NCBI GenBank assembly: GCA_910586555.1
Contig: CAJUJY010000026.1
Span: 1 to 50,383 of the forward strand
Direction of reading: 5' to 3'
DNA: 50,383 nt
Origin: an uncultured Lachnospiraceae bacterium
GTDB lineage: Bacteria > Bacillota > Clostridia > Lachnospirales > Lachnospiraceae
Part shown: positions 33,272 through 41,681 of the stretch, piece by piece
How positions within the stretch are numbered: position 1 is the stretch's first letter
Layout of the letters: each line of letters starts with the position of its first letter
Notes under the pieces: generated by a model
Told to the model about the DNA's origin: nothing
The model's input: only the letters and a program-made list of their open reading frames with translations
Databases searched by the model: none
Position numbers and translations under genes: made by a program

Positions 33272-33439
33272 TGTATATTACGTGGCAAATTCCAGACGTA
33301 ATCCTTAAAGGCAACTGTACGGGGCCGCCGGCGTTTAAACTTGGTTTTTTCAAGTTTTATGCGCCGTTGCGTGAACCCGTCCAAGCGGAAGCGGGTTGCC
33401 TGTAGGATTACGTCTGGAATTGCCAAGGCATAATGTACA
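33272..33439. repeat. 168-bp branched inverted repeat
   Basis: Outer arms TGTATATTA / TAATGTACA (8 of 9) lead to GGCAAATTCCAGACGTAATC (33284-33303) pairing with 33405-33424 with one extra A, then AGGCAAC (33309-33315) with GTTGCCT (33395-33401). Inside are two hairpins. One is CGGCG...AAACTTG / CAAGTTT...CGCCG (33329-33366); the other is AACCCG / CGGGTT (33374-33397). The overall form is a Y-shaped cruciform. The interior is GC-rich, unlike its surroundings, which suggests an acquired element. Confidence 0.75.
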
Positions 33440-33546
33440 ACCCCCTTTAAAACAAACCACGGATAACTATAAGTTATTTTCTGTTTATACACTTATACAC
33501 ATCTGGAAATTTATAAAACAGCCGTGATTAATTATAAATATAATAT

Positions 33547-33575
33547 TTGCATTATATACGGATAAATGGTAAAAT
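33547..33575 (+). promoter_or_regulatory. Promoter of DUF4190 gene
   Basis: TTGCAT (33547-33552), a 17-base spacer and TAAAAT (33570-33575) form a plausible sigma-A promoter that places the twin hairpins in the leader RNA. Confidence 0.5.
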
Positions 33576-33610
33576 AATGAAGTGGTAATTTTATAAGATA
33601 CAAGAGGATA

Positions 33611-33675
33611 GTGTGAAAAAACCATATACGAAAGTTTTTTCACACGGCATATTTGTGCCTGCGGCACAAATATGC
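33611..33675 (+). other. Twin perfect hairpins in DUF4190 leader
   Basis: GTGTGAAAAAAC / GTTTTTTCACAC (33611-33645, 12 bp) is followed directly by GCATATTTGTGCC / GGCACAAATATGC (33647-33675, 13 bp, TGC loop). Both lie in the leader 28 bases before the start and would strongly structure the 5' end of the mRNA. Confidence 0.75.
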
Positions 33676-33702
33676 GGGTACTGGAAAGGCATGGGGATTT
33701 TT

Positions 33703-34149
33703 ATGGAAGACAATGGAAATTTTGAAAAAGGGCCAGATGATGGGTTTTCGCAGTCAAATTTTGAAAAGAAGCCAGATGATGGTTTTACACAGGCAAATAC
33801 TTACCAGAATACACAGCAGAACCTTGCGCAGATGCACAGCCAGTCAACTGAAGGGGCATCAGGATTTGCAATAGCAGGAATGGTATGTGGTATTTTATCA
33901 ATCGTATGCTGTTGTGCATGGTACATTTCAATTATACTGTCAATACTCGGGCTTGTATTTTCTATTATGGTACTTGTAAAGAAACTGCCTGGAAGAAGCC
34001 TTGCAATAGCAGGTGTTATATGTGCATCAATAGGGCTGGTTTTAACTATTGGCATGTTAATCTTTGCTTTATCAGTAAACAGGGGGTTATCATCACTAAG
34101 CCCGGCAGAATGGCGTTCACTGATTGACAGTATTGAAAGCATGGAATAA
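33703..34149 (+). CDS. DUF4190-like small membrane protein
   Basis: A 148-residue protein. Residues 1-50 are hydrophilic, acidic and Gln-rich, with the repeat pair NFEKGPDDGFSQ / NFEKKPDDGFTQ. Residues 51-130 form two membrane hairpin segments with GFAIAGMVCGILSIVCCCAW and LPGRSLAIAGVICASIGLVL, the DUF4190 pattern (small Gly-rich helices joined by a basic loop). The frame is open upstream to 33613, but that stretch is translated hairpin DNA. ATG 33703 with GGGGA 6 bases before it is the likely start. Function is unknown; such proteins are common in Clostridia. A T-tailed terminator follows. Confidence 0.72.
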   Translation: MEDNGNFEKGPDDGFSQSNFEKKPDDGFTQANTYQNTQQNLAQMHSQSTEGASGFAIAGMVCGILSIVCCCAWYISIILSILGLVFSIMVLVKKLPGRSLAIAGVICASIGLVLTIGMLIFALSVNRGLSSLSPAEWRSLIDSIESME

Positions 34150-34170
34150 ACAATAAAACATTTATTTATG

Positions 34171-34196
34171 GCGTCACATATGTGGCGCTTTTTTTT
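34171..34196 (+). terminator. Terminator after DUF4190 gene
   Basis: GCGTCACAT / ATGTGGCGC forms a stem (one G-T pair) followed by an eight-T run. Confidence 0.88.
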
Positions 34197-34232
34197 ACTA
34201 ATGGTAATATGAAAATAATTGAAAAAACTTTA

Positions 34233-34260
34233 TTTACATTTAATATTATGGTAATATAAT
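34233..34260 (+). promoter_or_regulatory. Promoter of chemoreceptor gene
   Basis: TTTACA (34233-34238), a 16-base spacer and TATAAT (34255-34260) lie 63 bases before the ATG at 34324. Confidence 0.6.
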
Positions 34261-34323
34261 TTTACGGGATAACTGCCTGGAAATATGGCAAGGGGTTATA
34301 CATTATTAAAGAGGAGGTTAAAA

Positions 34324-35805
34324 ATGCAACAGGTAAACAGCGAAGAAAAACTTATAAATAATATTTTATTTATTTATATCCTTGGGGTGGCAATATCTGG
34401 TTTTGGTTTTGTTATGATATTTTTAAACGGTGGCATAAGGGAATGTATTTTTCTTTTATCAGGGTTATCTGCTATTATAACCAGGATTTTTGAAAAACCA
34501 TTAGGCAAGAATGCAAAATATGTATATGCATGTATACCACCAGTGATAGGTGCAGTTACTGCCGCAGTCTGTAATACAGATACAAGTGACAGCTATGTCT
34601 GCCTGACACATTATTATTTTGTGGCAACACTGCTTCTTGTACCTTATTATTCACAAAAATTGTTACGTGTAAGCACTGCTGTAACTATTATATCCAATAC
34701 AGTTCTTATGATACTGTTCCCGGCAGGCTTTTTGAAACTTCATAGCATTATTGGCTGGATATTTACAGGAATTGTGTATATTATACTTTTTGCAGCATGT
34801 AGTTTTATTGCGTACCGTACCACTGTCCTGTTTAAAGTTGTAGAAGACCAGGGCCATGAAGCAGAAAATGTATTACATAATGTACAGTCTGCATTTGACA
34901 GCCTTGAAGAATCTTCTGGGACAATATATAATTCCTTACAGGAATTTGAAAGCAATACAGAAGAAATTGCTGCTTCTACGCACCAGATTGGTGAAAGTGC
35001 AGATGCACAAATTAATGAAGTAGAAAACAGCCTGGTGGTTTTTAATGAGTTAAATACAAAGATTGCCAGATCAGAAGAAAGCGTAAACCAGACAATAGAA
35101 ACAATTAAAAAACTAAAAATGAAAAATGATGACGGAGTTTCGGTAATCCACGGATTGTCAGAACAATTTGAAGAAAATATCAAAACAACGCAGACAGCAT
35201 CAGACAGCATTGGGGAACTGTCGCGTAAATCAAGTTCCATAAGCGGGATTATTGAGAGCATACGTGAAATTGCACAGCAGACAAACCTTCTTGCACTAAA
35301 TGCAGCCATAGAAGCAGCAAGGGCAGGGGAGGCAGGAAAGGGCTTTGCAGTAGTGGCAGATGAGATTAATTCATTGTCGGCAGAGTCTTCAAATGCTACT
35401 GGTAAAATAGATTCTATATTAAAGGATATTATTGAAACAGTGGAGGCAGCCCGCAAGGTTATGGAACGGAATAACGAAGTAGTAAACCTTTCAAATGAAA
35501 AGCTTGGAGATACAGTTAAAATATTTAAAGGCATAATGGAATCTTCAGAAGAAGTTATAGATATTACAGGACTGCTTAAAACAGAACTTGGGGACATTAT
35601 TAATATAAAAGAACAGTTATCAGATGTTATGAAGCATGTAGAAGAAGGTTCAAAGAATTTTGTAGATGCCACAGAGGGGATTAGTGCTTCTACAGAAGAA
35701 CAGGTTGCAGGCCTTGACAATATTGTAAAATCCATGAAAAACATGCAGTCAGGAATGGAAAAGCTTTCAAATGTATTACATAATAAAAAAGAAACTGTAC
35801 AATAA
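34324..35805 (+). CDS. Methyl-accepting chemotaxis-type receptor
   Basis: A 493-residue receptor. The N-terminal 175 residues contain about six membrane helices and no large extracellular sensor domain. The cytoplasmic part is a long coiled coil with the hairpin tip IAQQTNLLALNAAIEAARAG, EAGKGFAVVADEINSLSAES near residue 330, which binds CheA/CheW. No HAMP domain is evident between the membrane part and the coiled coil. AGAGGAGG precedes the ATG at 34324; an upstream in-frame ATG at 34285 lies before it. No che genes are in the window. It may sense membrane state or a small hydrophobic ligand, or signal to a non-motility output. Confidence 0.85.
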   Translation: MQQVNSEEKLINNILFIYILGVAISGFGFVMIFLNGGIRECIFLLSGLSAIITRIFEKPLGKNAKYVYACIPPVIGAVTAAVCNTDTSDSYVCLTHYYFVATLLLVPYYSQKLLRVSTAVTIISNTVLMILFPAGFLKLHSIIGWIFTGIVYIILFAACSFIAYRTTVLFKVVEDQGHEAENVLHNVQSAFDSLEESSGTIYNSLQEFESNTEEIAASTHQIGESADAQINEVENSLVVFNELNTKIARSEESVNQTIETIKKLKMKNDDGVSVIHGLSEQFEENIKTTQTASDSIGELSRKSSSISGIIESIREIAQQTNLLALNAAIEAARAGEAGKGFAVVADEINSLSAESSNATGKIDSILKDIIETVEAARKVMERNNEVVNLSNEKLGDTVKIFKGIMESSEEVIDITGLLKTELGDIINIKEQLSDVMKHVEEGSKNFVDATEGISASTEEQVAGLDNIVKSMKNMQSGMEKLSNVLHNKKETVQ

Positions 35806-35897
35806 CTGCATGTAATATAACCTGCTTATAGCTGCCATATGCAAGTTAAAACAAAATAAGGCATACTATACTGGAATTAATTTTATATTGTTTTTAT

Positions 35898-35978
35898 GGC
35901 TAAAGTTATATATACTTTAGCCTGTTACTTATAATGCCGTTAAAGCAGACAGCACATTTAAAAAATGTGTTTCTTTTC
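35898..35978. terminator. Two hairpins between receptor and hydrogenase
   Basis: GGCTAAAGT / ACTTTAGCC (35898-35922) is a 9-bp stem with no T-run. CACATTT / AAATGTG (35953-35969) is followed by TTTCTTTTC and looks like an intrinsic terminator or leader attenuator. The rest of 35806-36048 shows nothing else clear. Confidence 0.5.
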
Positions 35979-36048
35979 TGTACCAGATGGGTACTGCCTG
36001 GCACATGTCTGTTTACAGGTTAAAAATTAATTCCAGGGAGGAAATGCC

Positions 36049-37560
36049 ATGCGCGGGATAAACACACAGACCAAAAAAATCAGGAAAAAAGTATTTGAAG
36101 AAGTTGCACGTGCCGCCTATAGTGGTGGTGACAGCGAAAGCATAAGCCATAAACTTGAAGGGATACCATATAAAATAACACCTTCTGATGTGCCTGTTTA
36201 CCGTGAAAGCATATGGAGGGAAAGGGCCATTGCTGCTGAGAGGGTGCGCCTTGCACTAGGGCTTTCATTAAGGCCGCTTGATAAACCTGTCCATACAACA
36301 GAGGGGTTTGAATACAGCAATATTTCTGAAAAATACTATGAACCCCCGCTTATGCAGGTTATCCCTTCTGCGTGTGATATGTGTGAGCATAATAAAATTG
36401 AAGTATCAAATATGTGCCGTGGCTGTGTTGCGCATCCATGCATGGAAGTGTGTCCCAAAAATGCGGTTTCAATGGTTAATGGGCATGCATTAATTGACCA
36501 GGATAAATGTATAAAATGCGGCAAGTGCGTTAATATATGCCCTTACCATGCAATTATTAAAAAAGTAAGGCCATGCGCGCAGGCATGTGGTGCAGATGCT
36601 ATAGAAAGTGATGCACATGGACGTGCAAGGATTAATGAAGAAAAGTGTGTTTCATGCGGACAGTGCATGATAAGCTGCCCATTTGGTGCTATTGCTGATA
36701 AATCACAGATTTTCCAGATGATACGTGCAATACAGGAAAGAGAAGAAGTTATAGCAGAAATAGCACCAGCATTTGAAGGGCAATTTGGTGCAGATATTAC
36801 ACCAGCCCAGGTAAAAGCAGCTCTTAATGACTGTGGCTTTAGTGATGTATATGAAGTTGCGCTTGGCGCTGATATAGGGGCTGTATCAGAAGCACACCAC
36901 TATGTAAATGAAGTAGTAAATGGCAAGCTTCCATTCCTTCTTACTTCCTGCTGCCCTTCATGGTCAATGCTTGCCAAAAAATATTTCCCAGAAACCATAG
37001 ACAGCATTTCCCAGGAACTTACACCTATGGTTGCTACTGCAAGAAGCATTAAGAAAAAACACCCTGATGCAAAAGTAGTATTTATAGGGCCATGTGCTGC
37101 CAAAAAGCTTGAAGCATCAAGGCGCACAGTAAGAAGTGATGTAGATTTTGTTATAACATTTGAAGAACTTAGTGCCATATTCCAGGCAAAAAATATAGAT
37201 TTTAACCAGTATGAAAAAGGGCGTTCAATGCATGACGCTACAGGTGCCGGGCGTGGATATGCCGTATCAGGCGGAGTTTCAGAAGCAATAAAAAAATGTA
37301 TAGATGAATACTATCCAGGAACAGAAGTAAAAATTGAACATGCAGAAGGGCTTAGTGAATGTAAAAAAATGCTTCTGCTTGCCAAAGCAGGTAAAAAAGA
37401 CGGCTGTATGATTGAAGGAATGGGCTGTCCTGGAGGCTGCATAGCAGGTGCTGGCACAATACTTCCAGTAAACAGTGCAAAAGCAGCAGTAGCCAGATCT
37501 GTAAAAGAGTCAACTGTAAAAATACCACCAAAAGATTTACTTGAAATAAAACTTGACTAA
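36049..37560 (+). CDS. [FeFe] hydrogenase, group B-like (copy 1)
   Basis: A 503-residue iron-only hydrogenase. Ferredoxin-like 4Fe-4S motifs occupy residues 105-212 (CIKCGKCVNICP; CVSCGQCMISCP, plus an upstream Cys-rich stretch). The H-cluster domain has TSCCPSW (C301 proton relay, C302 ligand), GPCAAKK (C349) and EGMGCPGGC (C460, C464). The two-loop variation and N-terminal layout fit the monomeric group B enzymes of Clostridia, whose in vivo role is not settled. All H-cluster ligands are present, so activity is expected once HydEFG, not in this window, mature it. GGGAGGAAATGCC sets the start. It is paralogous to 45662-47113 and stands alone before uppP. Confidence 0.9.
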   Translation: MRGINTQTKKIRKKVFEEVARAAYSGGDSESISHKLEGIPYKITPSDVPVYRESIWRERAIAAERVRLALGLSLRPLDKPVHTTEGFEYSNISEKYYEPPLMQVIPSACDMCEHNKIEVSNMCRGCVAHPCMEVCPKNAVSMVNGHALIDQDKCIKCGKCVNICPYHAIIKKVRPCAQACGADAIESDAHGRARINEEKCVSCGQCMISCPFGAIADKSQIFQMIRAIQEREEVIAEIAPAFEGQFGADITPAQVKAALNDCGFSDVYEVALGADIGAVSEAHHYVNEVVNGKLPFLLTSCCPSWSMLAKKYFPETIDSISQELTPMVATARSIKKKHPDAKVVFIGPCAAKKLEASRRTVRSDVDFVITFEELSAIFQAKNIDFNQYEKGRSMHDATGAGRGYAVSGGVSEAIKKCIDEYYPGTEVKIEHAEGLSECKKMLLLAKAGKKDGCMIEGMGCPGGCIAGAGTILPVNSAKAAVARSVKESTVKIPPKDLLEIKLD

Positions 37561-37673
37561 TATACCTTAAAGATATAAGCTAACAAAGGGTTTTTCTGTA
37601 AATTCCTGCATGGGGTTTACAAAAAGCCCATACATATATTTATTAACAGGAAATAAGGAAGGAAAGGTTATTT

Positions 37674-38522
37674 ATGCTTGAAATCTTAAAGTCAATTTTA
37701 TTCGGGATTGTGGAGGGCATTACAGAATGGCTTCCAATAAGCAGTACAGGGCACATGATACTTCTGGACGAATTTGTAAAGCTTAATGCATCAGAAGAAT
37801 TTATGGAAATGTATCTTGTAGTTATCCAGCTTGGTGCAATAATGGCGGTTGTATTATTATTCTGGAACCAGATATGGCCGTTTTGCCTGCCAGCAAATAA
37901 TACCAGCAAAGATACAGGCATTATGGGGTACATAAGGAAAGATACTTTTATAATGTGGTTTAAAATAGCTGCTGCTTGTGTGCCGGCTGTAATTATAGAA
38001 CTTGCAATGGGTGATAAACTTGAAGAAATGTTTTATAATTACCAGACTGTTGCAATTATGCTTATAGTTGTCGGGATAATTTTTATATTTATTGAAAACA
38101 GGAATAAGGGACAGGAAGCAAAAGTAACAACAATAGCAGAAATTACATACCAGGCATCATTCCTTATAGGAGTATTCCAGCTTGTAGCCGCCGTATTCCC
38201 TGGGACATCACGTTCGGGGGCAACAATTATAGGCGGCCTTGTACTTGGGCTTTCAAGGACAGTTGCCGCAGAATTTACATTTTACCTTGCAATACCAGTA
38301 ATGTTTGGTGCAAGCCTTATAAAAGTGCTTAAATTCGGTCTTTCATTTACAATGGGCGAAGCAGTACTGCTTTTAACAGGCATGGCAACAGCATTTATAG
38401 TATCACTTATAGTTATAAAATTCCTTATGGGGTATATTAAAAAACATGATTTCAAAGTATTTGGCTGGTACAGGATTATACTAGGTGTACTTGTACTTTG
38501 CTATTTTATTGTAAATTCATAA
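37674..38522 (+). CDS. uppP: Undecaprenyl-diphosphatase UppP/BacA
   Basis: A 282-residue membrane phosphatase that recycles undecaprenyl pyrophosphate for cell-wall synthesis and gives bacitracin resistance. The signature EGITEWLPISSTGHM (residues 14-28) and the second active-site motif FPGTSRSGATIIGG near residue 175 are intact, with eight or so membrane helices. GGAAGGAAAGG precedes the ATG. A 113-bp spacer separates it from the hydrogenase, with no clear terminator, so read-through is possible. Confidence 0.95.
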   Translation: MLEILKSILFGIVEGITEWLPISSTGHMILLDEFVKLNASEEFMEMYLVVIQLGAIMAVVLLFWNQIWPFCLPANNTSKDTGIMGYIRKDTFIMWFKIAAACVPAVIIELAMGDKLEEMFYNYQTVAIMLIVVGIIFIFIENRNKGQEAKVTTIAEITYQASFLIGVFQLVAAVFPGTSRSGATIIGGLVLGLSRTVAAEFTFYLAIPVMFGASLIKVLKFGLSFTMGEAVLLLTGMATAFIVSLIVIKFLMGYIKKHDFKVFGWYRIILGVLVLCYFIVNS

Positions 38523-38530
38523 ATCCATGT

Positions 38531-38559
38531 TTGACTTATAAAGCAATATAGTGTAAAAT
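38531..38559 (+). promoter_or_regulatory. Promoter of asd
   Basis: TTGACT (38531-38536), a 17-base spacer and TAAAAT (38554-38559) lie about 88 bases before the asd start. No lysine riboswitch-like leader is visible; the leader is too short. Confidence 0.6.
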
Positions 38560-38646
38560 CTATAGACAATATACTGTGTCCTGATGGAATAAAATGGTAT
38601 AAATAGAGCCGTATTTACGGTGAGATAAGGCTATGGAGGAATTGAC

Positions 38647-39744
38647 ATGGATAGAAAATTAAGGGCAGGTATCCTTGGTGGTACTGGAATGGTAGGGCAG
38701 AGGTTTATTTCATTACTTGAGAACCACCCGTGGTTTGAAGTAACTGTTATAGCAGCAAGTCCAAGAAGTGCCGGGAAAAGGTATGAAGAAGCAGCAGGCG
38801 CACGCTGGAAGATGCAGACACCTATGCCGGAAGCAGTTAAGGATATTATTGTTAAAGATGTCAGTGATGTTAAAAGTGTAGCTTCAGAGGCAGATTTTGT
38901 TTTTAGCGCAGTAGACATGTCTAAAGATGAGATTAAAAGGATAGAAGAAGAATATGCTAAAACAGAAACTCCAGTTGTTTCTAATAACAGTGCACACAGA
39001 TGGACACCTGATGTCCCTATGGTTGTGCCAGAACTTAACCCGGAACACCTGGAGGTTATAAGCAGCCAGAAAAAACGTCTTGGTACTAAAAGAGGATTTA
39101 TCGCTGTTAAGCCAAACTGTTCTATACAAAGCTATACACCTGCGCTCCATGCACTTAAGGAAGCAGGTTTTATGCCAAAAACAGTAATTGCAACAACATA
39201 CCAGGCAATCTCCGGTGCTGGCAAGACATTTAAGGAATGGCCTGAAATGGAAGGCAATATTATACCGTTTATTGGCGGGGAGGAAGAGAAAAGTGAGCAG
39301 GAACCGCTCCGTATATGGGGGCATATTGAAAATGGTGAAATTATAAAAGCCACATCACCTGTTATTACAACACAGTGCATACGTGTACCTGTACTGGATG
39401 GCCATACGGCAGCAGTATTTATGGACTTTGAGGAAGGAAACAAACCTTCTAAGGAACAGATTATTAAGATATGGAGGGAGTTTAAAGGGCTTCCACAGGA
39501 ATTAAACCTTCCAAATGCACCAAAGAATTTTATACAGTATCTTGATGAAGAAAACCGTCCACAGGTAACACTTGATGTTAATTATGAGAATGGTTTTGGT
39601 GTGTCACTTGGACGCTTGCGTGAAGATACAGTATTTGATTATAAGTTTGTCGGATTATCACATAATACAGTACGTGGTGCAGCAGGCGGCGGTGTCCTTA
39701 CTGCGGAACTGCTTAAGGCAAAAGGATATATTACAGCAAAATAA
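38647..39744 (+). CDS. asd: Aspartate-semialdehyde dehydrogenase
   Basis: A 365-residue NADPH-dependent enzyme that reduces aspartyl-phosphate to aspartate semialdehyde, feeding lysine, diaminopimelate, threonine and methionine. The nucleotide loop is GILGGTGMVGQRF (residues 8-20). The catalytic Cys158 is in VKPNCSIQ, and TTYQAISGAGKTF and a C-terminal SHNTVRGAAGG motif complete the site. The sequence resembles the archaeal/fungal-type branch, slightly longer than the E. coli form. GGAGGAATTGAC precedes the ATG. A single gene by its own promoter. Confidence 0.95.
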   Translation: MDRKLRAGILGGTGMVGQRFISLLENHPWFEVTVIAASPRSAGKRYEEAAGARWKMQTPMPEAVKDIIVKDVSDVKSVASEADFVFSAVDMSKDEIKRIEEEYAKTETPVVSNNSAHRWTPDVPMVVPELNPEHLEVISSQKKRLGTKRGFIAVKPNCSIQSYTPALHALKEAGFMPKTVIATTYQAISGAGKTFKEWPEMEGNIIPFIGGEEEKSEQEPLRIWGHIENGEIIKATSPVITTQCIRVPVLDGHTAAVFMDFEEGNKPSKEQIIKIWREFKGLPQELNLPNAPKNFIQYLDEENRPQVTLDVNYENGFGVSLGRLREDTVFDYKFVGLSHNTVRGAAGGGVLTAELLKAKGYITAK

Positions 39745-39837
39745 TTTATCCAGGGGATGCTAAGTGTCCTTGTGGTGGCGCAGTATGGTTCTGTGCACCT
39801 TACCCGTAATCTGGTATATTGACCTGGGAGGAATTGT

Positions 39838-40236
39838 ATGGAAAAATACAGGATTTTAGTTAAAGGCATTGTTAAAAACGGGGATAAATTCCTTGTAGTA
39901 CAAAAATGGTTTGATGACAATATAGCTGAACCATACAGGTGGGAGTTTATTGATGGTGAGGCAGAATTTGGCGAATCACCTGATGAAGCTGTAATAAGGA
40001 TAATACATGAACAGGCAGGCATTACAGCGTTTGTAGACAGGATTTTATATACCTGGACATTTATGCTTGGTTCTGAGTGCAGCTTAGGTCTTGCATATCT
40101 GTGCCTGGCTGATGAAGATTATGTTATTCTTTCAGAAGAATTAAATGATGCAAAATGGATTGAGGGAATGGATTTTGAAAAATATATCCATAACAAGCAT
40201 ATGCTTGAAGACTTGGAAAAGGCAGAGTTATATTAA
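39838..40236 (+). CDS. Nudix hydrolase-like protein with altered box
   Basis: A 132-residue Nudix-fold protein. The box region reads GEAEFGESPDEAVIRIIHEQ followed by AGI. The spacing from the first Gly and the E in GES is right, but the metal-binding core REUxEE appears as RIIHEQ, so one Glu is replaced by Ile and the last by Gln. Activity on nucleotide diphosphates may therefore be weak or lost. Substrate specificity cannot be inferred. GGGAGGAATTGT gives the ribosome binding site. It is followed by a hairpin and then the pyr genes. Confidence 0.75.
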   Translation: MEKYRILVKGIVKNGDKFLVVQKWFDDNIAEPYRWEFIDGEAEFGESPDEAVIRIIHEQAGITAFVDRILYTWTFMLGSECSLGLAYLCLADEDYVILSEELNDAKWIEGMDFEKYIHNKHMLEDLEKAELY

Positions 40237-40242
40237 TTAACA

Positions 40243-40280
40243 AGAGGCGCATCTGTTAAATGGCTTAACAGGTGCCCTCT
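40243..40280 (+). terminator. Hairpin between Nudix gene and pyrC
   Basis: AGAGG...CTGTTAA pairs with TTAACAG...CCTCT with a two-base bulge and a short loop (40243-40280). There is no T-run. It could be a terminator for the Nudix gene or a leader structure for pyrC. I do not see a clear PyrR binding loop. Confidence 0.5.
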
Positions 40281-40322
40281 GCATATAAGGAAATATATTT
40301 ATATGCAGGAACGGAGGGTAAA

Positions 40323-41618
40323 ATGGGCAGGTATTTAATTAAAAATGGCCATCTTATAGACCCCGCAAATGGAATTGATGGCAAAATGGATATTTTAATA
40401 TCAGGCAAAGAAATTTTTGAAGTTGCCGCAGATATCGATATAAACAGCAAAAATGCCAAAGATGCAGATATTATTGATGCATCTGGCAAAGTTATAATGC
40501 CAGGTTTTATTGACCTGCATGTACATTTAAGGGAGCCAGGCTTTGAATATAAAGAAACTGTAATGACAGGGGCTATGGCAGCGGCAAAAGGGGGTGTTAC
40601 CACTATATGCCCTATGCCAAATACAAAGCCTGTTATTGATACACCTGCAAAGGTAAAAGATCTGCTTGGAAGGGCAAAAGAAGCACCAGTTAATATACTG
40701 CCAGTTGGCGCAATAACCATAGACCAGGATGGTGTGGATATTTCAGACATTGCAGGCATGAAAGAAGCAGGTGCTGCTGCTGTAAGTGAAGACGGCAAAT
40801 CTGTAATGAATACATGGCTTTTCAGGAAGGCATTACATGAAGCAGCAGAAGCAGGCATGCCTGTATTTTCGCACTGTGAGGATATAAGCCTTGCAGACGG
40901 GGGTGTTATGAACTATGGTGCAAAATCAGAAGAACTAGGGCTTCCAGGTATAATTAATGCTGCTGAGGACGTAATTGTGGCAAGGGACATTTTACTTGCC
41001 AAGGAAGCAGGGTGCAGGCTGCATTTATGCCACTGTTCTACTGCGGATAGTGTGCTTTTAGTTGAAATGGCAAAAAAACAGGGCCTGTTAGTTACTGCTG
41101 AAGTATGCCCGCACCATTTTACAATGTCTGATGATGAAATTACAGAAGATGATGGAAGATTTAAAATGAACCCGCCATTAAGAAGCAGGGCGGACGTTAA
41201 TGCATTAAGGGCAGGGCTTAGGGACGGGATTATGGATATAATTTCTACAGACCATGCACCACATGGCACAGAAGAGAAAGCACAAAGCATGTTAAAAGCA
41301 CCATTTGGCATTGTGGGACTTGAAACCTCATTTGCACTTGGATATACAGTACTTGTTAAAGGCGGGTATCTTACACTTCCACAGCTTGTAACTAAAATGA
41401 GTGTAAATCCTGCAAAGGTTATAGGCATAGATAAAGGAAACCTTGCGCCAGGCAAGATAGCAGATCTTGTTATTGCTGGTATAGATACAGAATATAGAAT
41501 TGACAGCAGCAAGTTTGCATCAAAAGGCAGGAATACACCATTTAACGGGATGAAAGTTTATGGAAGGATTGAGAAAACATTTACAGGCGGGGAAATTGTA
41601 TATGATTATAATAAATAA
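40323..41618 (+). CDS. pyrC: Dihydroorotase
   Basis: A 431-residue type I dihydroorotase that cyclises carbamoyl-aspartate in pyrimidine synthesis. Metal ligands are visible in DLHVHLREPG (near residue 58), SHCED (near 185), LCHCST (near 238) and ISTDHAPHG (near 305). The upstream in-frame ATG at 40272 lies inside the preceding hairpin; ATG 40323 follows GGAGGGTAAA and matches the family start (YLIKNGHLIDP). It begins the pyrC-pyrF-pyrK-pyrD group. pyrB and pyrE are not in the window. Confidence 0.95.
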   Translation: MGRYLIKNGHLIDPANGIDGKMDILISGKEIFEVAADIDINSKNAKDADIIDASGKVIMPGFIDLHVHLREPGFEYKETVMTGAMAAAKGGVTTICPMPNTKPVIDTPAKVKDLLGRAKEAPVNILPVGAITIDQDGVDISDIAGMKEAGAAAVSEDGKSVMNTWLFRKALHEAAEAGMPVFSHCEDISLADGGVMNYGAKSEELGLPGIINAAEDVIVARDILLAKEAGCRLHLCHCSTADSVLLVEMAKKQGLLVTAEVCPHHFTMSDDEITEDDGRFKMNPPLRSRADVNALRAGLRDGIMDIISTDHAPHGTEEKAQSMLKAPFGIVGLETSFALGYTVLVKGGYLTLPQLVTKMSVNPAKVIGIDKGNLAPGKIADLVIAGIDTEYRIDSSKFASKGRNTPFNGMKVYGRIEKTFTGGEIVYDYNK

Positions 41619-41648
41619 ACCTGGAAGTGTATTTCCAAGTAGTCAAAC

Positions 41649-41670
41649 GGATATTCGCAATCCGCTTCGC
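41649..41670 (-). repeat. Dispersed repeat, copy D
   Basis: On the minus strand the stretch reads GCGAAGCGGATTGCGAATAT followed by CC. It matches the core GCRGATTGCRAATATY of copies at 7075, 13655 and 44541. A nearby GCAAGTAGC (minus strand, 41669-41677) resembles the other half. It directly abuts the four-way-junction element. Confidence 0.5.
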
Positions 41671-41681
41671 TACTTGCTCAT

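Larger units (their letters stand above)
32892..33702. other. 811-bp geneless region rich in palindromes
   Basis: No supported coding frame lies here. It contains a long hairpin at 33043-33148, a larger branched inverted repeat at 33272-33439, a promoter at 33547 and twin perfect hairpins at 33611-33675. A minus-strand frame at 33256-33492 is only a by-product of the palindrome, with no ribosome binding site or family motif. Confidence 0.6.

Noticed and set aside
33256..33492. Minus-strand frame of 78 codons over the branched inverted repeat
   Set aside because: It arises from palindrome DNA, lacks a ribosome binding site and resembles no protein family.
34740..35744. Long minus-strand frame (334 codons) opposite the chemoreceptor
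   Set aside because: It mirrors the coiled-coil gene, has biased Ser/Ile content, no ribosome binding site and no family motif. The plus-strand receptor is unambiguous.
38523..38646. Lysine riboswitch before asd
   Set aside because: The leader after the promoter is under 90 nt, too short for the L-box, and no conserved core is visible.
40243..40322. PyrR-type attenuator upstream of pyrC
   Set aside because: A hairpin exists, but I see no PyrR binding-loop consensus and no anti-terminator/terminator pair with a T-run.
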